Source of the DNA: Mesotoga sp. Brook.08.105.5.1
GTDB lineage: Bacteria > Thermotogota > Thermotogae > Petrotogales > Kosmotogaceae
Length of the DNA: 64,000 nt
Direction: 5' to 3'
Assembly: GCF_002752635.1 (NCBI RefSeq)
Contig: NZ_AYTW01000056.1
Span: 31,497 to 95,496 of the forward strand
A program made the position numbers and the translations under genes. Under the pieces are notes generated by a model. That model was not told where the DNA came from, made no database searches, and saw nothing but the letters and a program-made list of their open reading frames with translations. Below, piece after piece: positions 9,262-17,639 of this stretch. How positions within the stretch are numbered: position 1 is the first letter of the stretch; every line of letters starts with the position of its first letter.

Positions 9262-10253
9262 ACCCCGATTTCTCATACGAGAAGAAGAAGATAGAGTTTT
9301 CCAGTGGTTATATATTCAAAGGCAAACACTATCGTTGTTCTATCATAAAGTATCCTTCTCTGTACAAGAACTGCACGAAGGGAACCGAAAACGTCGAGGT
9401 ATATCATTTTTCCCCAAGAGAACGTGCCGTTGGCTCGATACTGATACTTCACGGCTTGGGCACTGTCAATATCCCATTCCTCTTCTGGATGGGAAGCCAT
9501 TTGGCAAGTGCCGGTCTGCAAGCCTCCGTGATGATACTTCCGGGAAATTATACGAGAACGGCAAGTGGTTCTACCAGCGGAAAGGACTTCTTTTCGCCAG
9601 ATCTAAGAAGGTTGACGCTATTCTGGGAACAGGCCGTCGTGGATACTATGACAACCATCGACTTGCTCCAGCAAGAAAATATCTGGTGGGACAACAACTG
9701 TCTATTTGGATATTGTCTTGGAGGTATGGTCTCCACAATAGTAAGTGCAATTGACAAAAGAATTAACAACTTGATTCTAATGACTGTCGGCGGCAACATC
9801 GCCAGGATTATGTGGCAGTCCCCCGTGCTGAAATCTGTTCGCCGGTCGCTGAGAAGCGGTTCGGGTGAAGAAGGGTATTTGAACGATGAGAAGAGACTGA
9901 ACGCGAGATTCGAAGAAGACTCTCTGGCAGTCAAGAAAATGAAGAGTGCCTCCGAGCTGCTAGAATCCGACCTCCACCCCCTGTTCAAGATAGATCCTAT
10001 TGCATATGCTCGGTTCAACGACAGCAATAAGGTGACCATGATCGAGGCGCTTTTTGACAAGACTCTTCCGATACAGACGAGAAAACAGTTGTGGGAGGCC
10101 TTCGACCGACCGAAAAGATATATAGTGCCTACTGGGCATGTTTCCTGGTTCCCTCTTGAGTACGCTTTGGGTAAGTACATTCTTAAGAAACTGGGGATAA
10201 AAGAGGCAAGAAGAAAGCTGAGACTTCTGGAGAGCACAAAACCTACTGAATGA
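9252..10253 (+). CDS. Alpha/beta hydrolase with Cys nucleophile
   Basis: The 333-residue product has the alpha/beta-hydrolase order: oxyanion HGLG near 67-70, nucleophile elbow GYCLGG at 153-158 with Cys155 in place of Ser, an acid candidate in EALFDKTLP, and the catalytic His296 in PTGHVSW. A Cys nucleophile is seen in dienelactone hydrolases and in PHA-synthase relatives. No signal peptide is seen, so it should be cytoplasmic. The start ATG at 9252 lies inside the end of the ABC ATPase gene, so translation is probably coupled. The substrate is unknown. Confidence 0.75.
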   Translation: MQMNPDFSYEKKKIEFSSGYIFKGKHYRCSIIKYPSLYKNCTKGTENVEVYHFSPRERAVGSILILHGLGTVNIPFLFWMGSHLASAGLQASVMILPGNYTRTASGSTSGKDFFSPDLRRLTLFWEQAVVDTMTTIDLLQQENIWWDNNCLFGYCLGGMVSTIVSAIDKRINNLILMTVGGNIARIMWQSPVLKSVRRSLRSGSGEEGYLNDEKRLNARFEEDSLAVKKMKSASELLESDLHPLFKIDPIAYARFNDSNKVTMIEALFDKTLPIQTRKQLWEAFDRPKRYIVPTGHVSWFPLEYALGKYILKKLGIKEARRKLRLLESTKPTE

Positions 10254-10543
10254 TCGCGAGCCGCAGAAAGTGCTTTCAACTGTTTTATAGCCGATCCATA
10301 TACAGAGTAGAAAGCCGACGTAGTGGTTAGGGCGGAGGAGACAAGAAGATCCTTTAGCGCTGGGCCCGCTTCAGATGAAAGCTCTTGGTTGTTCAGAAAA
10401 TTGAATGATCTGTCACCTTGTCTAGGAACGAAGAAAAGATTCTCGCTCCAAAACGAAGAATCTCTTTTCTTACTGCACACCCGTACCCGCGACCTCGAGC
10501 CTACGAGGCTTATCGAGAACTAACCTCGCTCAAATGAACGACG
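10254..10543. other. Convergent intergenic region
   Basis: It lies between the ends of a plus-strand and a minus-strand gene. I see no convincing gene and no strong terminator, only a weak GCCT/AGGC stem near 10500. Confidence 0.4.
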
Positions 10544-13315
10544 TTATACGTTCAAGAAACTGACGAAGGAATCAACCAGCCCTGGATCGAACTGCTTCCC
10601 AGCACATCTGCGCAGCTCTTCTATTGCCTCTTCAGAGGATACCGGGTGCTTGTACGGCCTTCCGCTTGTCATAACGTCGTAAGCGTCTATTATTGACATC
10701 ATTCTTGCCAGAAGCGGAATTGATTCGCCAACCAGTCCTCGGGGATACCCTGAGCCGTCCCACCATTCATGATGACTTAAGATCTCATCCGCGATTCCCA
10801 CCAGCTCTGGCGAAGAGAGGGCTATTCTAAATCCGGCTTCGGGATGGGACTTGATTTTCTTCCATTCTTCAGAGGTCAGACTGCCCGCTTTAGTTAGTAT
10901 CTCCTCAGGAACTGCTATCTTTCCAATATCGTGCAGAGCACCAAGGAGCAGAAGATTATCGAGTTCGGCTTCAGACAATCCGATGAACTTCCCGAAATCC
11001 CTGCTGAGAGTCTTGACCCTTTCCGTATGTTCTTCCGTCTCATAACTCTTGTTAAGCAAACTCTTCTCTAGCACCTGGACCGTTCTGCTTCTCATGGATA
11101 TGTTGTTCAGGAGTTTGTCTCTATACATTCTTTCTTCAGCGGAGATAAGAGCTTCGCGAAAATCCTGATCAGCATCGAATTTCGTTCCGATTCCAAAGGA
11201 GACGCTTATAGGAAGACTGAAGCCCGTTATCCGATTCAAGGCTTTCCTGATTCTGCCAACAAGAGATTCTGCAGACTGCGTATCTGTTTGAGGAAGCAGC
11301 ATTATAAACTCATCTCCTCCCCATCTGGCGATTATGTCGTCGGATCTCATGGAGGATTTCAGGCAGTCTGCAACAGTCTTCAGTAGTCTATCACCTTCTA
11401 GATGACCGAAGGCATCGTTTACGATTTTCAGTCCGTTCACATCTCCCATCACGATGCTTATAGGCATTTGCCGTTGTACATTGAGTCTCTCGACCTCCTC
11501 TTCGAAGAATGATCTGTTGTATAAGGAGGTAAGTGGGTCATGGAAGGTGACATAGTGAATCTCCTTATCTGAACGAATTCTATAGATCGCTTCAACTGCA
11601 TGAGCCATAAGAATCTCGACTAGCTTTACCTCTTCCTGTTTCATTGGAGAGTCATGGTACGAGACGAGAACTCCTATACTCTTCATCGGGACCGCCAAGA
11701 TCGATTGCTCGCAGTCGGTTATGACTTTGCAGAGTGAACTGTTACTTATAAAGGTAGTATTCCCGTTTTCTATAGAGTCTCTCAAAATGCCGCTCCTGAA
11801 TAGGTAGCCCTGCATCGATGCCACCTCGCCCTTCGTCTCAAGGGTGACGATTTCCTGATTGTAGAGGAGATAGAGACCGAACATTTCCATCCCGAGGATA
11901 TTGGCCGACGCATCAATGATCGAGTGGAAGATCGTGTCCTCTTCGTTTGATTTCTCCATCTTCAAAGCGATATCGTGAAGCTTAGAGACCTTCTCCTTTG
12001 TTCTTTCCAGCTCGTCTTTCACAAGTTTTTCATCGGTGATATCTCTTACCGCTCCTCGGATGCCTCTTACTCTGGAGGAATCTTTCGAGTAACTTGGCTT
12101 CGAGTACTCGCTCACCCATCTAAGCGCGCCGTCTTTCCTTACAATACGATATTCAATTCTCTCTTCATTTCCAGATCTCACGCTTTCAAAATGCCCTTTG
12201 TAGCAATCAAGGTCCTCAGGATGAATAACTGATTCCCAGTCCAGTTCTTGAAGGTCGGGTGAATCAAGACTGTGCCCGCTTATCCTTTCAAAGGCTTCGC
12301 TTCTCCAGACTTCGTGGTCTTCCCCGTCATTTGAGAAGTCAATTTCGTAGTAGTAATCTGAGATAGTCTCTGACATTGATTTATATCTCTGTACAGATAG
12401 GGAGAGCTGAGTCTCAACTGATTTTTCTTCCGCGAGTTTCGCGCTCAAAAATGCCGTCTTCTCTCTTACCTCTTTCCTCAAAGTCCTGTTCCACAGATAC
12501 TTTCCGCCCAACACCAAGAGCATGATCAGAGCAGCGGGAAGGGCGAATAAAAGGAAACTCTGCCACGGACTGTTACTTGCATTTGCATCAATGGCTCCAA
12601 ACCATTTGTTGTAAATCTGTCGGTATTCTCCTGTCGAAGAAATTATCGCCAAACCTTCGTTAAGTAAAGACAATAACTCTACATCTCCTTCTTTCACTGC
12701 GAAGCAGTATTCTAGCCTTACAAAAGGATCCTCTGACACCAAGATATTCTTTAGAGAAAGTTCCTTAATCAAATACAAACCCTGTATCTTACCGAGTAGT
12801 ACTGCATCGACCTGTCCCTCATTGAGCATCCGGAGTGCAATTTCGGGATACTCGACTCTCACGATCTCACTTCCAGCTACCTCACTAGAGACAAGCTCGT
12901 CCATTAAGTCGCCCTTCTGAACGGCAACTCTCAGTTCTCTAAGATCATTGAGAGAAGAATATCTGCCAGTCTTCCTATTAGAGAAAATAGAGCCATGAAG
13001 TATTATGTGCGGATTAGAGAAATCGACAAGTATATCTCTCTCTTCCGAGTAGCACATTCCAAGCAGACCGTCAATTTTGCCGTCCTCCAGAGCGGCTCTT
13101 GCGCTCGTCCAGACTCTTAGCTCTATCTCAACGTCAAAATCGAGAGCACTAGATATTGCCCTAAGGACATCGATGTTGAATCCCACCGGAGCTCCGCGGT
13201 CATTAGCATATTCAAAAGGTGGATAATCGGTGTCTCCACCAAATTTGTACCTTACTTCAGCAAAGAGGGTAAGAAACAAAAGAATGAAAAAGACGGTTGA
13301 CAATGATCTTCTCAT
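10544..13315 (-). CDS. Solute-sensing PAS-GAF-GGDEF-HD-GYP c-di-GMP enzyme
   Basis: About 923 residues. In order: signal peptide or anchor, a family-3 solute-binding domain (about 20-240, opening with FGGDTDYPPFEY), a transmembrane helix (about 258-280), PAS (about 320-430), GAF (about 450-590), GGDEF (about 600-760) and HD-GYP (about 770-920). The cyclase site GGDEF is intact, with an RSDD inhibitory site five residues before the ARWGGDEF core. The phosphodiesterase has LHDIGK and GSGYPRGL. Both making and degrading c-di-GMP are thus possible, controlled by a periplasmic, amino-acid-like ligand. The start is ATG 13315, set by GGGGGAG four bases upstream. An upstream in-frame start at 13354 lacks such a site. 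Confidence 0.9.
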   Translation of the reverse strand: MRRSLSTVFFILLFLTLFAEVRYKFGGDTDYPPFEYANDRGAPVGFNIDVLRAISSALDFDVEIELRVWTSARAALEDGKIDGLLGMCYSEERDILVDFSNPHIILHGSIFSNRKTGRYSSLNDLRELRVAVQKGDLMDELVSSEVAGSEIVRVEYPEIALRMLNEGQVDAVLLGKIQGLYLIKELSLKNILVSEDPFVRLEYCFAVKEGDVELLSLLNEGLAIISSTGEYRQIYNKWFGAIDANASNSPWQSFLLFALPAALIMLLVLGGKYLWNRTLRKEVREKTAFLSAKLAEEKSVETQLSLSVQRYKSMSETISDYYYEIDFSNDGEDHEVWRSEAFERISGHSLDSPDLQELDWESVIHPEDLDCYKGHFESVRSGNEERIEYRIVRKDGALRWVSEYSKPSYSKDSSRVRGIRGAVRDITDEKLVKDELERTKEKVSKLHDIALKMEKSNEEDTIFHSIIDASANILGMEMFGLYLLYNQEIVTLETKGEVASMQGYLFRSGILRDSIENGNTTFISNSSLCKVITDCEQSILAVPMKSIGVLVSYHDSPMKQEEVKLVEILMAHAVEAIYRIRSDKEIHYVTFHDPLTSLYNRSFFEEEVERLNVQRQMPISIVMGDVNGLKIVNDAFGHLEGDRLLKTVADCLKSSMRSDDIIARWGGDEFIMLLPQTDTQSAESLVGRIRKALNRITGFSLPISVSFGIGTKFDADQDFREALISAEERMYRDKLLNNISMRSRTVQVLEKSLLNKSYETEEHTERVKTLSRDFGKFIGLSEAELDNLLLLGALHDIGKIAVPEEILTKAGSLTSEEWKKIKSHPEAGFRIALSSPELVGIADEILSHHEWWDGSGYPRGLVGESIPLLARMMSIIDAYDVMTSGRPYKHPVSSEEAIEELRRCAGKQFDPGLVDSFVSFLNV

Positions 13316-13473
13316 AGTACTCCCCCGGAAGAAAATAGCCTTCCTCAAGACCAACTATAACATTGCAAAACTGAAAACAAACTCAGATTACAGATAGTTT
13401 CTTGAAGGTAGTCGATCATTCGAGCGCACGATATTCCGATCAATTTTGTATATAATTGGGTAGAGGTGATATC

Positions 13474-14670
13474 ATGAGTAGAACTCGTGGAACCATAGAT
13501 ATAGCGCTGATTATTGGAGCAATCGCTATTACTGCAATCGGAATTCTCGCTTATTTATTTCCTACAACCAAAGTACCCGACCCTGGTGGAAAGTACGAAG
13601 TCGGACTTAAGATAATTGAGTTGAGCGATGAAACAAGACTCGATCCATTCTCGGATGCAAAAATGTCCAGAAGATTGATAATAGACATCTGGTATCCCTC
13701 CGACGATACCTCGGGAAGCAGAAGAAGCCCGTGGTTCAGGAATCACTCGGTTTTTGTGAACAGCCTTGCTGAAAATTACGATCTTCCTCCCATATTGTTT
13801 CAACACTTGCGTGCCGTTAAGACCAATTCCTTCTTAGATGCCGTACCTTCTGCTGATGCCAGGAATCTACCAGCGGTGATTCTCTCGCCGGGAACTCCGG
13901 CTATCGTACCGCTGTATTTTGCTTTTGCTGAGTATTTGGCGAGCAGAGGTATAGTCGTGATTGGGATTGAGCATCCATACGGAGCATCCGTTGTTGAATT
14001 TTCCGATGGTACCCAGTTCCATTTCAATAGAGACAGAGTCATGGAACTCCCCGGAGCCGAGACATTTGAGGAGGGAGTAAGACTTTCGATGAAACTTATG
14101 GCAGAGGACTTATCGTTTGTTATCGATAAGCTCGTCGAACTGAACAAAAGCAACCATGTTCTGGCCGGCGTCTTTGATACCGAAAGAGTGATTGCTTTTG
14201 GTCATTCAGGTGGGGGAGGAGTTGTTCATTTTGCTTCTCTTTACGATGAAAGAATAAAAGCTCTGTTGACTTTTGATCCCGCACTTTTTGTTATGAACGA
14301 GCGGGAGATAAGCAAAGGTATAAAAATACCAGCGTTGATCATGGAGACCGATAAGTGGAAGGAACGCGAGGAATCAGGAAGAATAGCCGATTTGATTAAC
14401 TCAAGCAGCGTTCCGCCTTATCATATAATAATCCCTGATGCTAAGCATCCCGATTTTGCGATGCTTGATCAAATCTCACCCCTTGCTAACTTCTTGGATT
14501 TTACGGGTGTCTTCATGAAGGATGGCGGAGAGTACTATCTATACAGTGTGATACATGGCTTCATTGATTATGTGTTTGGAAATAGAAGTAAAGAGGAGTT
14601 CTATTCTGATCTTCTGCAAAGGGAAGATGTTGAATTGTTCGAGGGTGTAGATGAAATCCTCAAGCGCTAG
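13474..14670 (+). CDS. Membrane-anchored PAF-acetylhydrolase-like esterase
   Basis: The 398-residue protein starts with a hydrophobic helix (about 9-28, IDIALIIGAIAITAIGILAY), so it is anchored or exported. The rest is an alpha/beta hydrolase of the platelet-activating-factor acetylhydrolase or dienelactone type. It has a DIWYPSD opening, the nucleophile elbow GHSGGGG, an Asp in LTFDPALF and a His in DAKHPDFAML. ATG 13474 is chosen because GAGGTGAT lies just upstream. A TTG at 13456 would also be in frame. A TATAAT box at 13451-13456 probably belongs to its promoter. The gene stands alone, divergent from the c-di-GMP sensor gene. Confidence 0.75.
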   Translation: MSRTRGTIDIALIIGAIAITAIGILAYLFPTTKVPDPGGKYEVGLKIIELSDETRLDPFSDAKMSRRLIIDIWYPSDDTSGSRRSPWFRNHSVFVNSLAENYDLPPILFQHLRAVKTNSFLDAVPSADARNLPAVILSPGTPAIVPLYFAFAEYLASRGIVVIGIEHPYGASVVEFSDGTQFHFNRDRVMELPGAETFEEGVRLSMKLMAEDLSFVIDKLVELNKSNHVLAGVFDTERVIAFGHSGGGGVVHFASLYDERIKALLTFDPALFVMNEREISKGIKIPALIMETDKWKEREESGRIADLINSSSVPPYHIIIPDAKHPDFAMLDQISPLANFLDFTGVFMKDGGEYYLYSVIHGFIDYVFGNRSKEEFYSDLLQREDVELFEGVDEILKR

Positions 14671-14836
14671 ACTTGTCTTAGGCATTTAGAAATCGACGTA
14701 TGAAATCATACAGAGTCGGTGAGCACTAACGGCGACGGTAATTTGCTCAAGCCCAAAAATAACTGACGGGTGCTAAGACTTCTTCTGACAGGATTTGGTT
14801 AGGCGACGATAATTCTGCAATAAATGAACTGTCGCA

Positions 14837-15673
14837 TTATATGTCTAGCAGTAGTCCGTCGTGTGCTACTACAACCTTATAGCGGTTGTAGAACTCTTCA
14901 AGTTCCTTCTTGGGCGGGTTTGGATAGTGTGAAAAGTGATGGGCGACTACCAGAGTGTTGTCATCTATAATTCTAAACTCCCTCATTCTGTTCTTTGTGG
15001 AGATTACTTGCTCAGCAGTATGGTGATATGGAAAGAGCACTTCTTTCATGAATCCCAAAGTCGAATCAACAACTGCAATATCTATCGGACTATCAATTAG
15101 GTCTTTAAGACGGCCGAATGAAGAGTCTTCGATTGGGCCGGTATCGGTCGCATAAAGGAATGATTTCCCACCTTTCTTGAGCAGAAATATAAACGGTTGC
15201 TCGTCTTCTTTAACTTTGTGTACTGCAGGCACAGGGATTACGGTACAATCGTTAACCTCGATTTCTTCATAAGGTTCCGCCTGGAGAAGGACGGTTTTCT
15301 CCGGGTCAAAGTAGACTGAATTGGAAATGAGAGAGAGGACGGTAGAATTGGCGAGAACGCTCATTCGAGGAAGTCTGTCATAAGAGGCATTGTATCTGTT
15401 CATTCTATAGCCGAAGTTTGGAAGGTACAGATGATCTGAGTGGGAGTGGGTTATTAAGAGAGTTTTTACATCAAAAAGAGAAACCTCTGCCTTCTGAGCC
15501 CCAGACATGATATTCGGCCCGAAATCGATGAGCAGATCGTCGTCAACATATACGGAAGCCGTAAGCCTGAAGCTTTCATTTCCTGCCAGCCTCGCCTTTC
15601 TGCAGTTTTCACAGTCGCAGAAGACATTTGGATGGCCCTCGTAAGCTGCGGTGCCAAGAAACAGGACTCTCAT
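14837..15673 (-). CDS. PhnP-like metallo-beta-lactamase-fold phosphodiesterase
   Basis: The 278-residue protein shows THSHSDH (His76, His78, Asp80, His81), the metal site of the metallo-beta-lactamase fold. A further His pair lies in VAHHFSHYP. Near the N-terminus CDCENC (Cys19, Cys21, Cys24) matches the structural zinc knuckle of PhnP, the phosphoribosyl cyclic phosphodiesterase. YATDTGP is the usual bridging Asp region. There are no phosphonate genes nearby, so the real substrate is uncertain. It could be another cyclic phosphate or a lipoate-type ester. The start is ATG 15673 with an upstream GAGGAGAA. Confidence 0.8.
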   Translation of the reverse strand: MRVLFLGTAAYEGHPNVFCDCENCRKARLAGNESFRLTASVYVDDDLLIDFGPNIMSGAQKAEVSLFDVKTLLITHSHSDHLYLPNFGYRMNRYNASYDRLPRMSVLANSTVLSLISNSVYFDPEKTVLLQAEPYEEIEVNDCTVIPVPAVHKVKEDEQPFIFLLKKGGKSFLYATDTGPIEDSSFGRLKDLIDSPIDIAVVDSTLGFMKEVLFPYHHTAEQVISTKNRMREFRIIDDNTLVVAHHFSHYPNPPKKELEEFYNRYKVVVAHDGLLLDI

Positions 15674-15814
15674 TTCTCCTCCTCTACAGCGGTACTTTGT
15701 GTCCTAAGATGGGATTGCTTTACTACGACAGATAATGAAGCTCAATCTATTCACTTTCTTCCCGAGTCTGTTGAGGATTATCCCCCAATTCTTCATTAAT
15801 ATGGATGCAGATAA

Positions 15815-16036
15815 CTAGTTTTCCTTTGCCAGTGAGTATTGGATAGCTCTGTCAGTGTATTCTATTCTCTTATCGAGCTCATCCACGTAGATGCGGTCGC
15901 TTCACTGTTTCCAATCACATCGTTAGCATCGTCAGGATAGGCCCAGTTCCGTGTAGAGGTTCATCGCCTTCAAAGAGCATTCCATAGAAACTCTGTACTC
16001 TCTAAGAATCCCATCGACCGATCTTTCGTCTTTCAT
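15815..16036 (-). pseudogene. Small helical protein gene broken by paired frameshifts
   Basis: ATG at 16036, behind GGGAGAT, opens a frame of 34 codons (MKDERSVDGILREYRVSMEC and on) that stops at TGA. A second frame continues with PDDANDVIGNSEA. The first frame then resumes with RIYVDELDKRIEY and ends at TAG 15815-15817 after AIQYSLAKEN. The original product would be about 74 charged, helical residues. The two shifts compensate each other, which suggests decay or a sequencing error. It sits upstream of nothing on this strand and downstream of the TPR-GGEEF pair. Confidence 0.45.
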
Positions 16037-16059
16037 TGTGCATCTCCCGGATGCAAGCC

Positions 16060-17625
16060 TTACTGATATTGGATTTTGTTCTTGCCCATTCTCTTTGCCT
16101 CGTACATCAATCTGTCTGTCTTCAGCAATAACTCACGAGAGCGTTCCTGGTTCCACTCGGCAACACCGGCACTAAAGGTTATCTTCAATTCTTCTGATGT
16201 GTTCACTGACTCAAGTATTCTGGTTGCCGTAGATAAGGCCCCTTCGAGACCGGTTGAAGGCAGCAAGATGACAAATTCCTCTCCGCCGTATCTGAAAACA
16301 TAGTCGACACTCCTTGTTTTGGAAGCGATAAGTGAAGAAAAGGCCTCAAGTATCTCGTCTCCCTTCTGATGCCCGAAAGTGTCATTGAATTGCTTGAAAT
16401 CGTCAATGTCAATCATTATTACGGAGAGACTCCCGCCGTACATTTTTGCTCTATTGATTTCGTATTCAAGTACTTCAAACATCTTCTTCTGGTTCATAAG
16501 ACCGGTCAACGGATCTGTCTCGGTTCTCTCCTTCAAAAGTCGATTTGCCAATTCCGGTTGGTTTTGCACCTCTACTAGTTCTTTGTTCTTCGCAATCATT
16601 AACCTGTTAGCTTCGTCAATTTCATGGTTCTTCTCCGTCATCTCCTCTATTTCCTTGAGCTTCTGTACGGTAGCAAAGGTCGCTCCCAGCTTTGCAATCA
16701 CTCTGGCTTCTTCTTCCCTGAATACCTCGGAATTTAGTCTTGCTATCTCCCTGTATTTTTCCAAAGCTCCATCAACATCTCCCTTTGCCTCCTGGATTTT
16801 GGAGATGGCCTTTAGCCTGTGAAGGATGTCCGATTTGTTTCCCTTCGATCTGTGATATTCGAGTGAATGTTCAAGGGCTTCCAGAGCAGAGTCTAGATCT
16901 CCCGTCGCCTCGTAATACTCTGCTTCGTAGCGGCATATATCTGCAAGAGAGTAATCATCGCAGTTTTCACTTGCTATCTTACGGGCCTTCCTTAGGAGAT
17001 CAATTGCTTCGCTCTTTCTTCCGGTATAAAGGAAGATGTCGGCAAGATTCATATAGCTGGAGGGGAGATCTCCCTTAAGAGAGTTCTTCTCCTTGATTTC
17101 AATTGCCTTTTGGATAAACGGCACACCTGAACCGTCCTCCGTGATGTTTTCAATAGCAATTCCCTTGTTATTTAGATACTTGGCAAGTGATAGCTCGTCG
17201 TTATTCTTTTTGGCAAGGCAAACCGCCTTCTCAGAATATTCTACTGATGTCTCGAAATCTCCCATTTTCAAGTAGACACCGGAGATGTTGTTGTAGACCA
17301 TCGACAGTAACTTTTCTTCTCCCAATTCATTGAAGATAGCAATTGCATCGGAAGCATATTCAAGAGCCTTTGAAAACTCACCTGATTGACAACTGATTCT
17401 AATCATACCATTGTATGCAAGACCCATCTCGCGACTGGTTACTCCTCTAAATTTCTCCAGTTCCCTGCTTACGGTCTCAAAGGCGATGAGAGTCTCTCCC
17501 GAGCTTGTCAAAGCTTGCTGGAACTTCCTGAGAAGCGCCAGTCTTTCCTCAACGGCTAACTCATTTCTCGAAAGATACTCCTCGTAATAATCAGTGTAGC
17601 TCTTCTCGTGATCTTTCTGACTCAT
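16060..17625 (-). CDS. TPR-GGEEF diguanylate cyclase, copy 1
   Basis: About 521 residues. The N-terminal 300 residues are tetratricopeptide-like helical repeats (for example ALEYASDAIAIFNELGEEK and VYNNISGVYLKMGDFETSVE). A coiled-coil linker (about 310-370) follows, then a GGDEF domain with active site FRYGGEEF near 446-450 and an RSVD inhibitory site just before it. TDPLTGLMNQKKM marks the domain start. There are no membrane segments, so it is a cytoplasmic diguanylate cyclase whose input is probably protein binding by the repeats. ATG 17625 is chosen because GAAAGGTGG precedes it. It lies 14 bp after the end of a close paralogue. Confidence 0.9.
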   Translation of the reverse strand: MSQKDHEKSYTDYYEEYLSRNELAVEERLALLRKFQQALTSSGETLIAFETVSRELEKFRGVTSREMGLAYNGMIRISCQSGEFSKALEYASDAIAIFNELGEEKLLSMVYNNISGVYLKMGDFETSVEYSEKAVCLAKKNNDELSLAKYLNNKGIAIENITEDGSGVPFIQKAIEIKEKNSLKGDLPSSYMNLADIFLYTGRKSEAIDLLRKARKIASENCDDYSLADICRYEAEYYEATGDLDSALEALEHSLEYHRSKGNKSDILHRLKAISKIQEAKGDVDGALEKYREIARLNSEVFREEEARVIAKLGATFATVQKLKEIEEMTEKNHEIDEANRLMIAKNKELVEVQNQPELANRLLKERTETDPLTGLMNQKKMFEVLEYEINRAKMYGGSLSVIMIDIDDFKQFNDTFGHQKGDEILEAFSSLIASKTRSVDYVFRYGGEEFVILLPSTGLEGALSTATRILESVNTSEELKITFSAGVAEWNQERSRELLLKTDRLMYEAKRMGKNKIQYQ

Positions 17626-17639
17626 TTCATCCACCTTTC

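Noticed and set aside
9548..10480. Long minus-strand frame of 310 codons
   Set aside because: It lies antisense to the alpha/beta hydrolase, which has clear motifs. The minus product has no recognisable domain.
10323..10523. 66-codon plus-strand frame in the convergent gap
   Set aside because: No ribosome site and no protein-like pattern.
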